Below are positions 8,660-17,608 of a DNA stretch of 38,044 bases, in pieces; position 1 is the first letter of the stretch; the number at the start of each line of letters is the position of its first letter. Below the pieces are notes generated by a model. It was not told the origin of the DNA. It did no database searches and saw only the letters and a list, made by a program, of their open reading frames with translations. This DNA comes from an uncultured Hyphomicrobiaceae bacterium (GTDB lineage Bacteria > Pseudomonadota > Alphaproteobacteria > Rhizobiales > CAMYJA01): positions 1 to 38,044 of the forward strand of contig CAMYJA010000016.1 of assembly GCA_947258705.1 (NCBI GenBank). The letters are read 5' to 3'. Made by a program: the position numbers and the translations under genes.

Positions 8660-8896
8660 GCTTCCGGCTCCTCTTGGCTTTGTGCCGGATGCGGTGCATG
8701 TTCGATCGGGCACGGTGTGCTTGGTGATGCCCGATTATAGGCTGATGATCGTGTTTTAAAATTGATATTGCAAAATTCATCGAGAACATGGGGCGGATGT
8801 GAAAAAGAGACCGGCCGGGGCTGGGCAAAAGAAGTTTTTTTGATGTAATATGCGACACAATAAAATTTTCAGAGAGTTATGGGAGGTAGTGTGTAC

Positions 8897-9259
8897 GTGA
8901 TTCAGACCATGAATGACATTGTTCACCCGGGTGCGATTGTTGAACCCGATCCTGATTTTCCAGATGCACCCGAGGGCTGGGCAAAACCCGCGGCGGCCGA
9001 AATCGGCGTTACGCTCGGGATAGAGCTCGACGAAGATCATTGGGAGGCAGTCAGGGTAATTCAGGGATGCTACAAGGATGAGCCCGCACCGCGCCTGAGG
9101 CTGGTCAGAGATGCCCTTGACGCGCGCTTTAAGGATAAGGGCGGTTTCCGATATCTGACAGAAATATTTCCCAGCGGACCCATCACCCAGGCCTGTCTGA
9201 TCGCCGGCGTGGAACCGCCGGCGGGAAGCACCAGCATGAGTTTCGGTTCGGTGGCCTAG
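8897..9259 (+). CDS. DsrC/TusE-family protein retaining only the inner cysteine
   Basis: The 120-residue protein shows the family pattern: DEDHWEAVRVIQGCY, then FRYLTEIFPSGPITQACLIAG. In DsrC and TusE the C-terminal arm ends GLPKPxxC with a relay cysteine. Here the arm is VEPPAGSTSMSFGSVA, so that terminal cysteine is absent while the inner Cys of QAC is kept; a further Cys occurs in QGCY. It should therefore not act as a standard TusE persulfide carrier. I place the start at GTG 8897, nine bp after GGAGGT (8882-8887). GTG 8891 and ATG 8909 are alternatives, and the in-frame ATG at 8879 precedes the ribosome site. A second family member lies at 13844. Confidence 0.85.
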   Translation: MIQTMNDIVHPGAIVEPDPDFPDAPEGWAKPAAAEIGVTLGIELDEDHWEAVRVIQGCYKDEPAPRLRLVRDALDARFKDKGGFRYLTEIFPSGPITQACLIAGVEPPAGSTSMSFGSVA

Positions 9260-9344
9260 CCGAATACATATTCAGACGTTCAGACGCGCAGCATGATCTG
9301 ATGTCTGATTTTTTCGCCTATCAGGCGGTGTGGGGTGGCACGCA

Positions 9345-10688
9345 ATGACATTACTCGAGATCCTTGCGGTATTGCTTGGCCTGTCCGCCATATTCGGTAT
9401 TCTAAATCACCATTTTTTACGCCTTCCACACACGATCGGTCTGGTGGTTATCGCGCTCGCCGCCTCGGGAGGCGTGGTGCTTCTCGACCTGTTTGCACCC
9501 TCATACGGCATTGGCGAAACAATTCGCCGCGAACTCGGTAATATCGATTTTCATGATGCGTTGATGGAAGGATTTCTGTCGGCGTTGCTCTTTGCAGGCG
9601 CCGTTCATATCGATATCTCGGAAATCGCGCAGCGGAAATGGGCGATCATAGTGATGGCTACGGTAGGCGTCCTTTTGTCGACATTCGTTGTCGGCGGGCT
9701 GATCTATTATTTTGCCGGCCTGCTTGGGCTTGATCTCCCCTTCATCTGGGCGCTTGTTTTCGGATCGCTTATTTCGCCAACCGATCCGGTGGCGGTTCTG
9801 GGTATACTGAAACGGGTGACCGTGCCGCCTCTCCTGCAGGCCAAGATTGCCGGCGAATCCCTCTTTAACGACGGTGTCGGAGTCGTCGTCTTCACGATCA
9901 TGGTGGCGATCGCAACGGGATCGGGCGGCCAGGGCGGCGCGATCGGAGCGGTCGAAATCGCTACCTTGTTTCTGGCCGAGGCGTTCGGCGGCGCCATCCT
10001 CGGCCTGGTTTTCGGCTATATGGCCTTTCTGATGATGCGGTCGCTTGACGAATACACGCTTGAGGTGATGATCACGCTGGCGCTCGTTCTGGTGACTTAT
10101 GCGACGGCTCTCCATCTCCACATATCGGGGCCGATTGCCGTTGTCGTCGCCGGTATTCTTATCGGCAATCACGGCGCCCAGTTTGCCATGAGCAAGCATA
10201 CGCGTACCCATATCTTCAATTTCTGGGAGCTGACCGACGAGATCCTTAACTCAGTCCTCTTCCTGTTGATCGGTCTTGAAATTCTCGTCATCGGCGTCAA
10301 TTTCAAATTTGCGTGGCTCGCATTTCTGGCAATCCCGGTCGTTCTTCTGGCCCGCCTGATTGCGGTGTCTCTGCCGATCGGCCTCCTTGGCATCCGGGAG
10401 AAATTCACCGAAGGGGCCATCTGGGTGCTGACCTGGGGCGGGCTTCGAGGCGGTATATCGGTGGCCCTGGCGCTGTCGCTGCCTGCGGGGCCATATAAAC
10501 CGCTCATTCTGTCGGCGACCTATGCGGTTGTCGTTTTCTCGATAATCATCCAGGGGCTGACGATGGAGCGGCTTGTGCGCAAGCTCATCAAAACGCCGCC
10601 CGAGACCATACCCGGCAGCGCCGAGCCCGAAGCGGAGATCGATGCCGCCATATCGCCATCGGGGCCGGAGATCGACAAGCAGGATTAG
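9345..10688 (+). CDS. CPA1-family Na+/H+ antiporter (NhaP type)
   Basis: This inner-membrane cation/proton exchanger contributes to pH and sodium homeostasis. The 447-residue protein has about twelve hydrophobic segments and the CPA1 ion-site motifs: [17 protein letters not shown] (about 139-155, with the DP pair) and [14 protein letters not shown] (about 171-184, with the ND pair), plus [19 protein letters not shown] (about 365-383). The ATG at 9345 gives [13 protein letters not shown], a clean first helix; the frame is open to 9330. A polar tail follows the last helix at about residue 415. Its stop overlaps the convergent polA stop by 3 bp. Ion preference (Na+, K+ or Li+) cannot be told. 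Confidence 0.92.
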   Translation: MTLLEILAVLLGLSAIFGILNHHFLRLPHTIGLVVIALAASGGVVLLDLFAPSYGIGETIRRELGNIDFHDALMEGFLSALLFAGAVHIDISEIAQRKWAIIVMATVGVLLSTFVVGGLIYYFAGLLGLDLPFIWALVFGSLISPTDPVAVLGILKRVTVPPLLQAKIAGESLFNDGVGVVVFTIMVAIATGSGGQGGAIGAVEIATLFLAEAFGGAILGLVFGYMAFLMMRSLDEYTLEVMITLALVLVTYATALHLHISGPIAVVVAGILIGNHGAQFAMSKHTRTHIFNFWELTDEILNSVLFLLIGLEILVIGVNFKFAWLAFLAIPVVLLARLIAVSLPIGLLGIREKFTEGAIWVLTWGGLRGGISVALALSLPAGPYKPLILSATYAVVVFSIIIQGLTMERLVRKLIKTPPETIPGSAEPEAEIDAAISPSGPEIDKQD

Positions 10689-13663
10689 TGTGCGGCCTCC
10701 CAGTTCTCGGCGGCTGCGGCATCTACTTTGAGCGGAACCCTCAGGGACTGCGCCGGCTCGGGCGCGCGCTCCATGATTTCGGTTGCCGTATCAATCAGTT
10801 TTTTGGCGTCCGACTTTTTGACCTCGAAAATCAATTCGTCATGGACCTGCAGGAGCATAGTGGCCGCCAGTTTCGCCTTCTTCAATGCCAGGGGCATCCT
10901 GATCATGGCCCGGCGGATGATATCGGCGGCCGATCCCTGAATGGGGGCATTGATGGCGGCGCGTTCGACAAAGGCACGACGCTGCTGACTTTTCGAATTG
11001 ATTTCCGGGTAATGTATTTTTCGTCCGAATATGGTCGTCACAAAACCGTTTTTACGAACCTCGTCCTTGGTCGCTTCCATATAATCCCGGATGCCGGGGA
11101 AGCGGGCGAAATAGGTCTTGATGTAATCACCTGCCTCGCCGCGGGAAATGCCGAGCTGGTTGGCGAGGCCAAAAGCGGATATTCCGTAAATGATGCCAAA
11201 ATTTATGGCCTTGGCGCGCCTGCGAACGGATGGATCCATATCTTTGATCGGGACATCGAACATTTCGCTGGCCGTCATGGCGTGAATATCGAGGCCTTCC
11301 GCAAAGGCTTGTTTCAGCGCTTCGATATCCGCAATATGCGCAAGCACGCGTAGTTCGATCTGGCTGTAGTCGGCGGAGACAAGGCTTTTGCCTTTGTCGG
11401 CGATAAAGGCCGTGCGAATCTCGCGGCCTTCTTCTGTGCGTATGGGAATGTTTTGCAGATTTGGATCTGTGGAGGCGAGGCGGCCCGTCGTTGTCGCTGC
11501 CATGGCGTAGGAGGTGTGGATGCGTCCCGTATCGGGATTGATGAATTCGGGCAATGCATCGGTATAGGTGCTTTTAAGTTTGGCCAGTTGACGTGCTTCG
11601 AGCACCGTATGAATGAGGCCCTTCACTTCTTCATCTACCGCATCGTCGGCGAGAAGGTCTTCGAGCACACCGGCACCAGTAGCCCAGGCGCCGGTCTTGG
11701 TTTTCTTGCCACCGGGAAGGCCGAGTTTGTCGAAGAGAATTTCGCCCATCTGTTTCGGGCTGGCTATATTGAATTCCTCTCCGACCCGGGTGTGAATATC
11801 GGCCTCGAGCGCCCCAAGTCTCTGGGCGAATTTGCCGGACAGCCGCGCCAGGATCGCGCGGTCGACCTTGACGCCGGCGCGTTCCATGTCCGTCAGTATC
11901 GGGGATAGCGGCCGTTCCAGCGTTTCATAGACGGTCGTCAAACCCTCCCCGGCAAGACGCGGCTTCAATATGTGCCAAAGGCGCAAGGTGATGTCGGCGT
12001 CCTCGGCCGCATAGGGAACGGCCTTTTCCAGCGGTACGCGATCGAATGTCACCTGTGTCTTTCCCGAACCCGCAACATCGGCGAACTTGATGCAGACATG
12101 ACCGAGCCAGCGCTCTGCAAGCTCGTCCATATTGTGCCGCCCGCGCCCCGCGTCCAAGGCGTATGACATGAGCATGGTATCGTCGAAAGGCTTGATATCG
12201 ATGCCGTAGCGCAGAAGAACGAGACGGTCATATTTCAGGTTCTGGCCGATTTTTAGAACGGCATCGTCTTCGAGTAGCGGCTTTAAGAGCTTCAGGGCCT
12301 TCTTTCGTTCAATCTGTTCGATGGTGCCTACGCCATCGAGATCGAGACCGTCGCTTGCCCTGTGAGCCAGAGGCACATAGCAGGCAGCGCCGGGTTCGAC
12401 GCTCATGGACAGTCCGATCAGGTTGGCACGCATTGCATCGAGACTGTCGGTTTCGATATCAAAACTGCAATATCCTTTTGCGCGGGCGGCATCGATCCAG
12501 CGTTTGAGCGCGGCGGAGGTGGTCACCTTTTCATAACGGGCAGGATCGACCGGAATGGCCTTGATTCTCTCAAGCCGTGCCGCGGCACAGGCTGCGGGAC
12601 TGTTCTCTTGAAGCTCCTTGCCCCCTGTTTTCCGGGTCTTCCGCGATGGCGTTTTTTTCTTCTCCTGAACCGATGGTTTGCGGGTCGGAGCGGGCGGCAC
12701 TTCCATGTCGAGCGCGCTGGCAATGCGGGCGGAAAGCCGCGAAAATTCCATTTCGGCCAGGAAGGCCAGAAGATTGCCATCACGGGGCTTGGCGACGGCC
12801 ATGTCCTCGATAGGCACATCGATATCCACGTCCTGCCGCAAGGTGACGAGATCGCGCGACAAACGGGCCTGATCGGCAAATTCGATCAGATTTTCGCGGC
12901 GCTTGTTCTGCTTTATTTCATCGGCCCGCGCCAGGATCGTATCCAGGTCGCCATACTCATTGATCAATTGGGCGGCGGTTTTCACCCCAACGCCGGGCAC
13001 GCCGGGAATGTTGTCGCTTGAATCGCCGGCCAGCGACTGGAGATCGATCACCCTGTCCGGCCCAACGCCGAATTTTTCAAGCACCTCCGGTTCACCGATG
13101 CGCCGGTTTTTCATGGTGTCGAACATTTCAACGGATGGCGATATGAGCTGCATCAGATCCTTGTCGGAAGACACGATGGTGACGCTGGCGCCAGCCTCCG
13201 AGGCAAGACGCGCATAGGTGGCGATCAGGTCGTCGGCCTCGAATCCCTCCTTTTCGACACAGGCGACGTTGAATGCCTTTACCGCATCGCGGATGATGGG
13301 GAACTGCGGCACGAGATCCTCGGGTGCAGGCGGCCGGTGGGCTTTATATTCTTCGTAGATGTCATTGCGGAAGGATTTGCCCGAATAATCCAGTATGACC
13401 GCCAGATGGCTTGGTTTCTCGACGTCGTTGGTATCCTGCAAAAGCTTCCAGAGCATCTGGCAAAAGCCATGAATGGCGCCGACCGGCAGGCCGTCCGATG
13501 GCCGCGACAGTGGCGGCAGCGCGTGATAGGCCCGGAATATATAAGCCGACCCGTCGATCAGGTATATGTGGTCACCGGCCCTGATCGGCTTTGAGACCCC
13601 CGAGGCGCTCGAAGCAGCTTTGGCTTTTGGTTTTTTCTTGTCTTTTGTCTTGGCTTTGGTCAT
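10685..13663 (-). CDS. polA: DNA polymerase I
   Basis: This repair and Okazaki-fragment polymerase has 992 residues and all three domains. The N-terminal 5'-3' exonuclease has [16 protein letters not shown] and SSDKDLMQL. The central 3'-5' exonuclease keeps its acidic residues (FDIETD, then NLKYD, then YAAEDAD), so proofreading is probably active. The polymerase domain has motif [15 protein letters not shown], motif [15 protein letters not shown] and motif [11 protein letters not shown]. The start at 13663 gives a Lys/Ala-rich N-terminal tail of about 30 residues before the first domain, and a second basic linker ([15 protein letters not shown]) separates the exonuclease domains. It is divergent from the second DsrC-like gene, with a promoter candidate at 13733-13762. 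Confidence 0.97.
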   Translation of the reverse strand: MTKAKTKDKKKPKAKAASSASGVSKPIRAGDHIYLIDGSAYIFRAYHALPPLSRPSDGLPVGAIHGFCQMLWKLLQDTNDVEKPSHLAVILDYSGKSFRNDIYEEYKAHRPPAPEDLVPQFPIIRDAVKAFNVACVEKEGFEADDLIATYARLASEAGASVTIVSSDKDLMQLISPSVEMFDTMKNRRIGEPEVLEKFGVGPDRVIDLQSLAGDSSDNIPGVPGVGVKTAAQLINEYGDLDTILARADEIKQNKRRENLIEFADQARLSRDLVTLRQDVDIDVPIEDMAVAKPRDGNLLAFLAEMEFSRLSARIASALDMEVPPAPTRKPSVQEKKKTPSRKTRKTGGKELQENSPAACAAARLERIKAIPVDPARYEKVTTSAALKRWIDAARAKGYCSFDIETDSLDAMRANLIGLSMSVEPGAACYVPLAHRASDGLDLDGVGTIEQIERKKALKLLKPLLEDDAVLKIGQNLKYDRLVLLRYGIDIKPFDDTMLMSYALDAGRGRHNMDELAERWLGHVCIKFADVAGSGKTQVTFDRVPLEKAVPYAAEDADITLRLWHILKPRLAGEGLTTVYETLERPLSPILTDMERAGVKVDRAILARLSGKFAQRLGALEADIHTRVGEEFNIASPKQMGEILFDKLGLPGGKKTKTGAWATGAGVLEDLLADDAVDEEVKGLIHTVLEARQLAKLKSTYTDALPEFINPDTGRIHTSYAMAATTTGRLASTDPNLQNIPIRTEEGREIRTAFIADKGKSLVSADYSQIELRVLAHIADIEALKQAFAEGLDIHAMTASEMFDVPIKDMDPSVRRRAKAINFGIIYGISAFGLANQLGISRGEAGDYIKTYFARFPGIRDYMEATKDEVRKNGFVTTIFGRKIHYPEINSKSQQRRAFVERAAINAPIQGSAADIIRRAMIRMPLALKKAKLAATMLLQVHDELIFEVKKSDAKKLIDTATEIMERAPEPAQSLRVPLKVDAAAAENWEAAH

Positions 13664-13732
13664 GGGGCCGACTATAGAGCGGGCTTGCAACCGGGTCAGG
13701 TGCAAAAATGCGCTTATGGGCAGTTTTTACGC

Positions 13733-13762
13733 ATTATACGAACTGATGCGAAAAATACGCAA
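13733..13762 (-). promoter_or_regulatory. Candidate polA promoter
   Basis: On the minus strand TTGCGT (13762-13757) and a perfect TATAAT (13738-13733) are spaced 18 bp. Transcription would start near 13726, about 60 bp upstream of the polA ATG. Confidence 0.5.
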
Positions 13763-13769
13763 ATGCGAC

Positions 13770-13797
13770 TTGTCAACAAATCCAGTATTCGTATATT
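13770..13797 (+). promoter_or_regulatory. Candidate promoter of the second DsrC-like gene
   Basis: TTGTCA (13770-13775) and TATATT (13792-13797) are separated by 16 bp, five of six matches in each box. The start would be near 13804, giving a 5' leader of about 40 nt before GTG 13844. It lies back-to-back with the polA promoter candidate. Confidence 0.5.
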
Positions 13798-13843
13798 TGA
13801 ATGTTCTACCTAAAATAGTTTTGAATGAATGTGGGAGGCGCAA

Positions 13844-14182
13844 GTGAGCATCGAATTCGGCGGCAAGCAGATTCCTGTTTCGCAAACCGGTTTTCTTGAA
13901 AATCTGGAAGACTGGAGTGAGGATCTGGGACGCGAGATAGCCAAAGTGGAAAATATCGAATTAAGCGACAAACATTGGGATGTCATCAATTTTCTCCGCG
14001 ATGAATACCTCAATAATAATCAAAACCAGCCCAATACGCGCGCGATCGTCAAGGCGATGTCGGACAAATGGGGCGAGAAGGTCGGTCAGCGGGATGTCTA
14101 TGAGTTGTTTCCGAAAGATCCGTCCAAACAGGGTGGCCGCATAGCCGGCCTGCCGGAGAGCCGCCGCAAGGGCGGCTACTAA
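13844..14182 (+). CDS. Cysteine-free DsrC/TusE-family protein
   Basis: The 112-residue protein has the DsrC/TusE fold signature: a start MSIEFGGKQIPVSQTGFL, then WSEDLGREIAKVENIELSDKHWDVINFLRDEY, VKAMSDKWGEKVGQRDVYELFP and KQGGRIAGLPESRRKGGY. The C-terminal arm is recognisable (IAGLP) but both relay positions are non-cysteine, and I find no cysteine in the whole protein. It therefore cannot carry persulfide and may be regulatory or structural, like cysteine-less family members described as RspA. The GTG start has GGGAGG 5 bp upstream (13833-13838); an in-frame ATG at 13829 lies before that site. It is divergent from polA. Confidence 0.85.
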   Translation: MSIEFGGKQIPVSQTGFLENLEDWSEDLGREIAKVENIELSDKHWDVINFLRDEYLNNNQNQPNTRAIVKAMSDKWGEKVGQRDVYELFPKDPSKQGGRIAGLPESRRKGGY

Positions 14183-14207
14183 GTCCGAAAACAGTCAATC
14201 AGCGACG

Positions 14208-14242
14208 ACAAAAAACCAATGCCCTCCATGGGAGGGCATTGG
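14208..14242 (-). terminator. Strong hairpin terminator, mainly minus-strand
   Basis: A perfect 12-bp stem CCAATGCCCTCC (14216-14227) / GGAGGGCATTGG (14231-14242) has a 3-base loop. On the minus strand it leads into TTTTTTGT, so it is a textbook intrinsic terminator for the small peptide gene at 14313-14444. On the plus strand the stem lies 33 bp after the DsrC-like stop but lacks a T-run. Confidence 0.8.
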
Positions 14243-14312
14243 CAGGAGGCAGATTGGTGCAGATGGTCTCTTTATGAACATCTGCACCTGGATCTGGGTA
14301 GAGGAATTCGTA

Positions 14313-14444
14313 TTATCCGTTATCGCTAAAGGCTTCCTGAGCCCAGGCCGGATATTGCTCGAATTCAAAATCGCCGGCTGATGCGGCGGTCGATACGCCG
14401 GCCAGGCCAGCAGCGACGATTGCGATTGTCAAAAACTTCTTCAT
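14313..14444 (-). CDS. Small secreted peptide, 43 residues
   Basis: The gene runs from an ATG at 14444, with AGGAG 8 bp upstream, to TAA at 14313. The precursor begins MKKFLTIAIVAAGLAGVSTA and has a classic signal peptide: two lysines, a hydrophobic core, and an ASA cleavage site near residue 23. The predicted mature peptide GDFEFEQYPAWAQEAFSDNG is 20 residues, acidic and aromatic-rich. A strong terminator follows about 70 bp downstream, so the unit looks like a self-contained one-gene transcript. I recognise no family. Ribosome site, signal peptide and terminator together make a real gene likely; the function is unknown. Confidence 0.7.
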   Translation of the reverse strand: MKKFLTIAIVAAGLAGVSTAASAGDFEFEQYPAWAQEAFSDNG

Positions 14445-14579
14445 GGTTATTCTCCTATTGGTTTGCCTCAGTTAAATGATGGCGGAAAACTAAATTGTTC
14501 CGTTGCCATGCTCGAGAGATAGGTTCGATCGGTAAGACAAAAAGGGGTAATCAAGCGGTGGTGAATATGTGTGCGGTGT

Positions 14580-14629
14580 TGTGAGAATCGCGTGATCTCA
14601 TCGTGATTGAGGCGTGATCAGCGCCCGAT
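14580..14629. repeat. Phased hexamer repeat (CGTGAT every 11 bp)
   Basis: CGTGAT occurs exactly at 14591, 14602 and 14613, one helical turn apart. The same phase holds degenerate copies TGTGAG at 14580 and CCCGAT at 14624. It lies in the spacer 14445-14777, between the small secreted peptide gene (divergent) and tRNA-Arg. Apart from this repeat and the tRNA promoter I see no gene in that spacer. It may be a binding site for a cooperative regulator. Confidence 0.45.
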
Positions 14630-14725
14630 CAATTGATGGGGCCCAGATGTTCATCCCCGCGCCCGGGCCGTCATAATTCTCGCTTATTGGTGGTCCGGTT
14701 ACGCCTCGTCCTTAAAAACAAGAGA

Positions 14726-14754
14726 TTGCCGGAAACAACCGCTTCGGCTATGTT
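14726..14754 (+). promoter_or_regulatory. Candidate tRNA-Arg promoter
   Basis: TTGCCG (14726-14731) and TATGTT (14749-14754) are spaced by the ideal 17 bp. Transcription would begin near 14761, 17 bp before the mature tRNA 5' end. Confidence 0.55.
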
Positions 14755-14777
14755 CGGCGTCGAATTAAGCCCAAACC

Positions 14778-14854
14778 GCACCCGTAGCTCAGCTGGATAG
14801 AGCGCCGCCCTCCGAAGGCGGAGGTCAGAGGTTCGAATCCTCTCGGGTGCGCCA
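14778..14854 (+). tRNA. tRNA-Arg (anticodon CCG)
   Basis: The 77-nt cloverleaf is complete: acceptor stem GCACCCG pairs with CGGGTGC, the D arm is GCTC-AGCTGGATA-GAGC, the anticodon stem CCGCC/GGCGG closes the loop CTCCGAA with anticodon CCG (reads CGG, Arg), and the T arm is AGAGG-TTCGAAT-CCTCT. The discriminator is G and CCA is encoded. A run of six T follows directly and may terminate the transcript. Confidence 0.97.
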
Positions 14855-15338
14855 TTTTTTGTCTCACGCGCTGAAGGCGCTCCGACGGGGCGGGCCAACG
14901 GCCCGGCGACACGCTTGTGCCGCTTGGCGCGTTCGAAGTTTTTCCGCGAAGCGCGCCAAATTCTCATGTATTACCCGGCATTCCATGCAATCAGCCCCAG
15001 CAATCAACGGCACCATGCCACTGCGGATGGGAAGGGCATGGCAGCAATGGCTGTGGGGCGCTCTTGGGCGGCAGCATCAGCCGTGACAATATGCAGGAAG
15101 TGGTAACGTGATGAAAAAAACATATTTTTCAGGTCTCTTCAGCAGAATTATCCACTGATACCAATCAGTGCATGGGTGATTTGCGTACGCTTGGTATAGA
15201 ATAGTGTTTTGCCATTTCTGAGAAAGCGATCCGACAGTCTCAGATGTTTGATCGCAGCCAAATGGGGGCGTTTCGTTACCAACCGTTACGTCTTCCACAT
15301 CGCATTAACAATGGGCGGGAGCTATCCCGGATTAAATC
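14855..15338. other. Gene-free structured spacer between tRNA-Arg and the AsmA-family gene
   Basis: No convincing gene lies here. Several inverted repeats are visible: CGGGCC/GGCCCG at 14891-14905; TTGGCGCG/CGCGCCAA at 14924-14959, with an inner TTCG/CGAA extension; CCATGCC/GGCATGG at 15012-15041; TGAAAAA/TTTTTCA at 15112-15131; and CACTGAT/ATCAGTG at 15153-15170. The short frames of 60-79 codons have no ribosome sites I trust and no family likeness. It could be a structured RNA, a decayed gene, or 3' tRNA trailer plus the next promoter. Confidence 0.5.
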
Positions 15339-17477
15339 ATGCAGAAACTTATCTACCTGTTATTCACCATCGTTTTCCTGATTGCTGCCGGTATTACCTT
15401 TCTATTGATTGCCGCCCCAACAGATCTGATACGCGATCAAATCACCTCATTGGTCAAACAAAAAACCGGTCGCGACCTCATCATAAACGGCGAAACATCA
15501 TTCTCGGTGTTTCCAAGCCTGGGATTACAGATCCGGGATGTCGCGCTTTCAGGCCCTGCTTCCAATCCACGACGGCTCCTTTTGAAAATGGAGGGGCTCA
15601 GGGCCAATGTTTCACTGCTGCCGCTGATACGGCAAAAAATCGAAGTGAACAGTTTCGTGCTGGACCAGCCGCAATTCGATCTCTGGGTGGACCGGAAGGG
15701 TGTGCCGTCATGGGAGTTTGCCTCCGGTGCGAATAGCGACGTTATGAGACAGGCTCATCGGAATGAGGGACCGCGCCTCATTCGTGTGTCCAATGACCAG
15801 CTGCCGCCCGAGCTTCAGGAGTTTGTGCGCAACAGCAGCGGTGGCAAGCAAGCGCTTCAGTCCGCACAGCGGCTTGAGGGATTGTTCAAGGATTTGAGCC
15901 TGGAGAAGGTATCGATCAACAAGGGCGCTTTGCGATATGAAGACCAGCGCACAGGCGCCAAACATTTGCTGGAAGGCATCGATCTCAGGCTGGGGCTTTC
16001 CGATCTTGCAAATCCACTCAATGCGGATGGCGGATTTTTATGGCAACGGGAACGCGTTACATTCGACGGCCGCCTGGCCTCTCCAATTGGAATTCTCAAC
16101 GGGAAGAACTCCGAACTCGCGCTCAATATTGGTGGTGAACGGTTGTCGGCAAAGTTTAACGGCTCCATTGCCGTCATGGGCGGCTTCAGGGCGGACGGCA
16201 ATCTGTCCGCAAAGACCCCGGCCGTTGACGGACTGTTGAACTGGCTGGCTGCAGGAAGCGGCCAGAGCCTGGGGGGAGCCGCTTCATTGCAATCGGCTGT
16301 TTCCGCCGATCAATCGGGAGCGCATTTTAAAAAGGTCAAACTCTCGCTTCGCGGTGTAGATGGCGATGGCGATATTTCTGTCAATATAAATGGAGACCGG
16401 CCCTCCATGAGGGGCACGCTTCATTTTGCCCTGCTCGACATCAGTCAGCTATTGTCCAGCAATCCCGGCCGAAGTGCCGCAGGGGGGGCACCCTCGGGCG
16501 GGACGAGCGATCCCGACAGACAAGTCAATCAAGAGCCGGCGCAGATTTCGGGTGGCGGCGCAGGTTCTGCCGGGCGGCCCGTAAATAGCGCCGGGGCGGG
16601 TTGGAGCCGGGCTCCGATCGTCGCCGCGGGACTGAACGCCATCAATGCGCAGCTGGTCGCGACGGTCGATCGTTTGCAGCATGACAAGCTGAAAATCACC
16701 GACAGCCGGCTGGTCACATTGCTCGACAATGGCCAGTTGAGAATTAATATTGAAAAAGCCTCGCTATATGGCGGGCGCGGAACGGGCCGGATCAGTGTCG
16801 ACGGTGCCAGGCGTGTCCCCAAGCTGTCCGCCAGTATGCTGATCAACAATGTCTCGGCCTTGCCCCTCCTGAAAGACGCTGCCGATTTCGGCTGGATTGA
16901 CGGGCGTGGCCAGATTGCCGTCAACATTTCCGGGCAAGGCGCCTCCCAACACGCCATGGTGAATTCCATGGCCGGGGATGGGCGCATCAATTTCAGCGAT
17001 GGCGCCATAGTCGGTGTCAACATTCCGCAGATGATTCGCGGTTTCCAGGCCGGCAACGTCACGGGGGTCACGAAAAACGATACGCAGAAAACCGACTTCA
17101 GCGAACTCTCGGGAACATTCACCATAACAAAAGGCATTGCCAGCAACCGCGACCTGCGATTGATCGGCCCCCTTGTCAGAATGGACGGCGCCGGCGTTGT
17201 TGATATTCCGAGAAAGTATGTTGATTACAAACTCATGCCGAAACTGGTGGCGAGCCTCGCTGGACAGGGCGGCGGTTCCACTCTTGGCGGAATTGAGATT
17301 CCTGTGCGCGTGCAGGGGCCGTGGTCGGCGCCCAGCATCGTTCCCGATCTGGCCGGGCTTGTGAACAATCCGGATCAGGCGGTTGAGTCAGCCAAAAAAA
17401 TCTTCAAAGGCTTCAAGAAACAGATGGATGGCAATGACGTGGAAGGCATAGTGAAGGGAATTTTCGGTGGCCAGTAA
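15339..17477 (+). CDS. AsmA-family envelope protein
   Basis: The 712-residue protein starts with one hydrophobic helix (MQKLIYLLFTIVFLIAAGIT, to about 28) and then the AsmA N-terminal pattern: DLIRDQITSLVKQKTGRDLIINGETSFSVFPSLGLQIRDVALS. The rest is long beta-rich repeat sequence, with a Gly/Ser/Ala-rich linker at about 385-428, and the AsmA C-terminal region (GRGTGRISVDGA, DFSELSGTFTITKGIASNRDL). Such proteins are anchored in the inner membrane, face the periplasm and resemble bridge-like lipid-transport proteins; a role in outer-membrane lipid homeostasis is known for the family. The ATG at 15339 lacks a good ribosome site. It is 131 bp upstream of speD. Confidence 0.9.
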   Translation: MQKLIYLLFTIVFLIAAGITFLLIAAPTDLIRDQITSLVKQKTGRDLIINGETSFSVFPSLGLQIRDVALSGPASNPRRLLLKMEGLRANVSLLPLIRQKIEVNSFVLDQPQFDLWVDRKGVPSWEFASGANSDVMRQAHRNEGPRLIRVSNDQLPPELQEFVRNSSGGKQALQSAQRLEGLFKDLSLEKVSINKGALRYEDQRTGAKHLLEGIDLRLGLSDLANPLNADGGFLWQRERVTFDGRLASPIGILNGKNSELALNIGGERLSAKFNGSIAVMGGFRADGNLSAKTPAVDGLLNWLAAGSGQSLGGAASLQSAVSADQSGAHFKKVKLSLRGVDGDGDISVNINGDRPSMRGTLHFALLDISQLLSSNPGRSAAGGAPSGGTSDPDRQVNQEPAQISGGGAGSAGRPVNSAGAGWSRAPIVAAGLNAINAQLVATVDRLQHDKLKITDSRLVTLLDNGQLRINIEKASLYGGRGTGRISVDGARRVPKLSASMLINNVSALPLLKDAADFGWIDGRGQIAVNISGQGASQHAMVNSMAGDGRINFSDGAIVGVNIPQMIRGFQAGNVTGVTKNDTQKTDFSELSGTFTITKGIASNRDLRLIGPLVRMDGAGVVDIPRKYVDYKLMPKLVASLAGQGGGSTLGGIEIPVRVQGPWSAPSIVPDLAGLVNNPDQAVESAKKIFKGFKKQMDGNDVEGIVKGIFGGQ

Positions 17478-17608
17478 GCCATGTCCATCCGACGATGTTT
17501 TATCTGTTTAACGCCTGCTTTTTTTCTTGAAATGCGCCGCGAACGCATGCGATAGGGGCGTCGTTGCCGGTTAAAGGCAACCGTCATGACAATTGGGAGA
17601 GGCGATGA

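Noticed and set aside
10685-13663. Loss of proofreading in DNA polymerase I
   Set aside because: Checked because some PolA proteins lack it; the acidic residues of all three exonuclease motifs are present here.
14671-14967. Minus-strand 98-codon frame across tRNA-Arg
   Set aside because: Its core ([22 protein letters not shown]) is the well-known artefact of translating a tRNA-Arg gene in reverse; the tRNA is certain.
14917-15111. Plus-strand 62-64 codon frames after tRNA-Arg
   Set aside because: Overlapping frames of similar length in GC-rich structured DNA, none with a clear ribosome site or recognisable sequence.
14855-15338. Possible integrated element at the tRNA 3' end
   Set aside because: No integrase, no direct repeat of the tRNA 3' end and no composition change is visible in the window.
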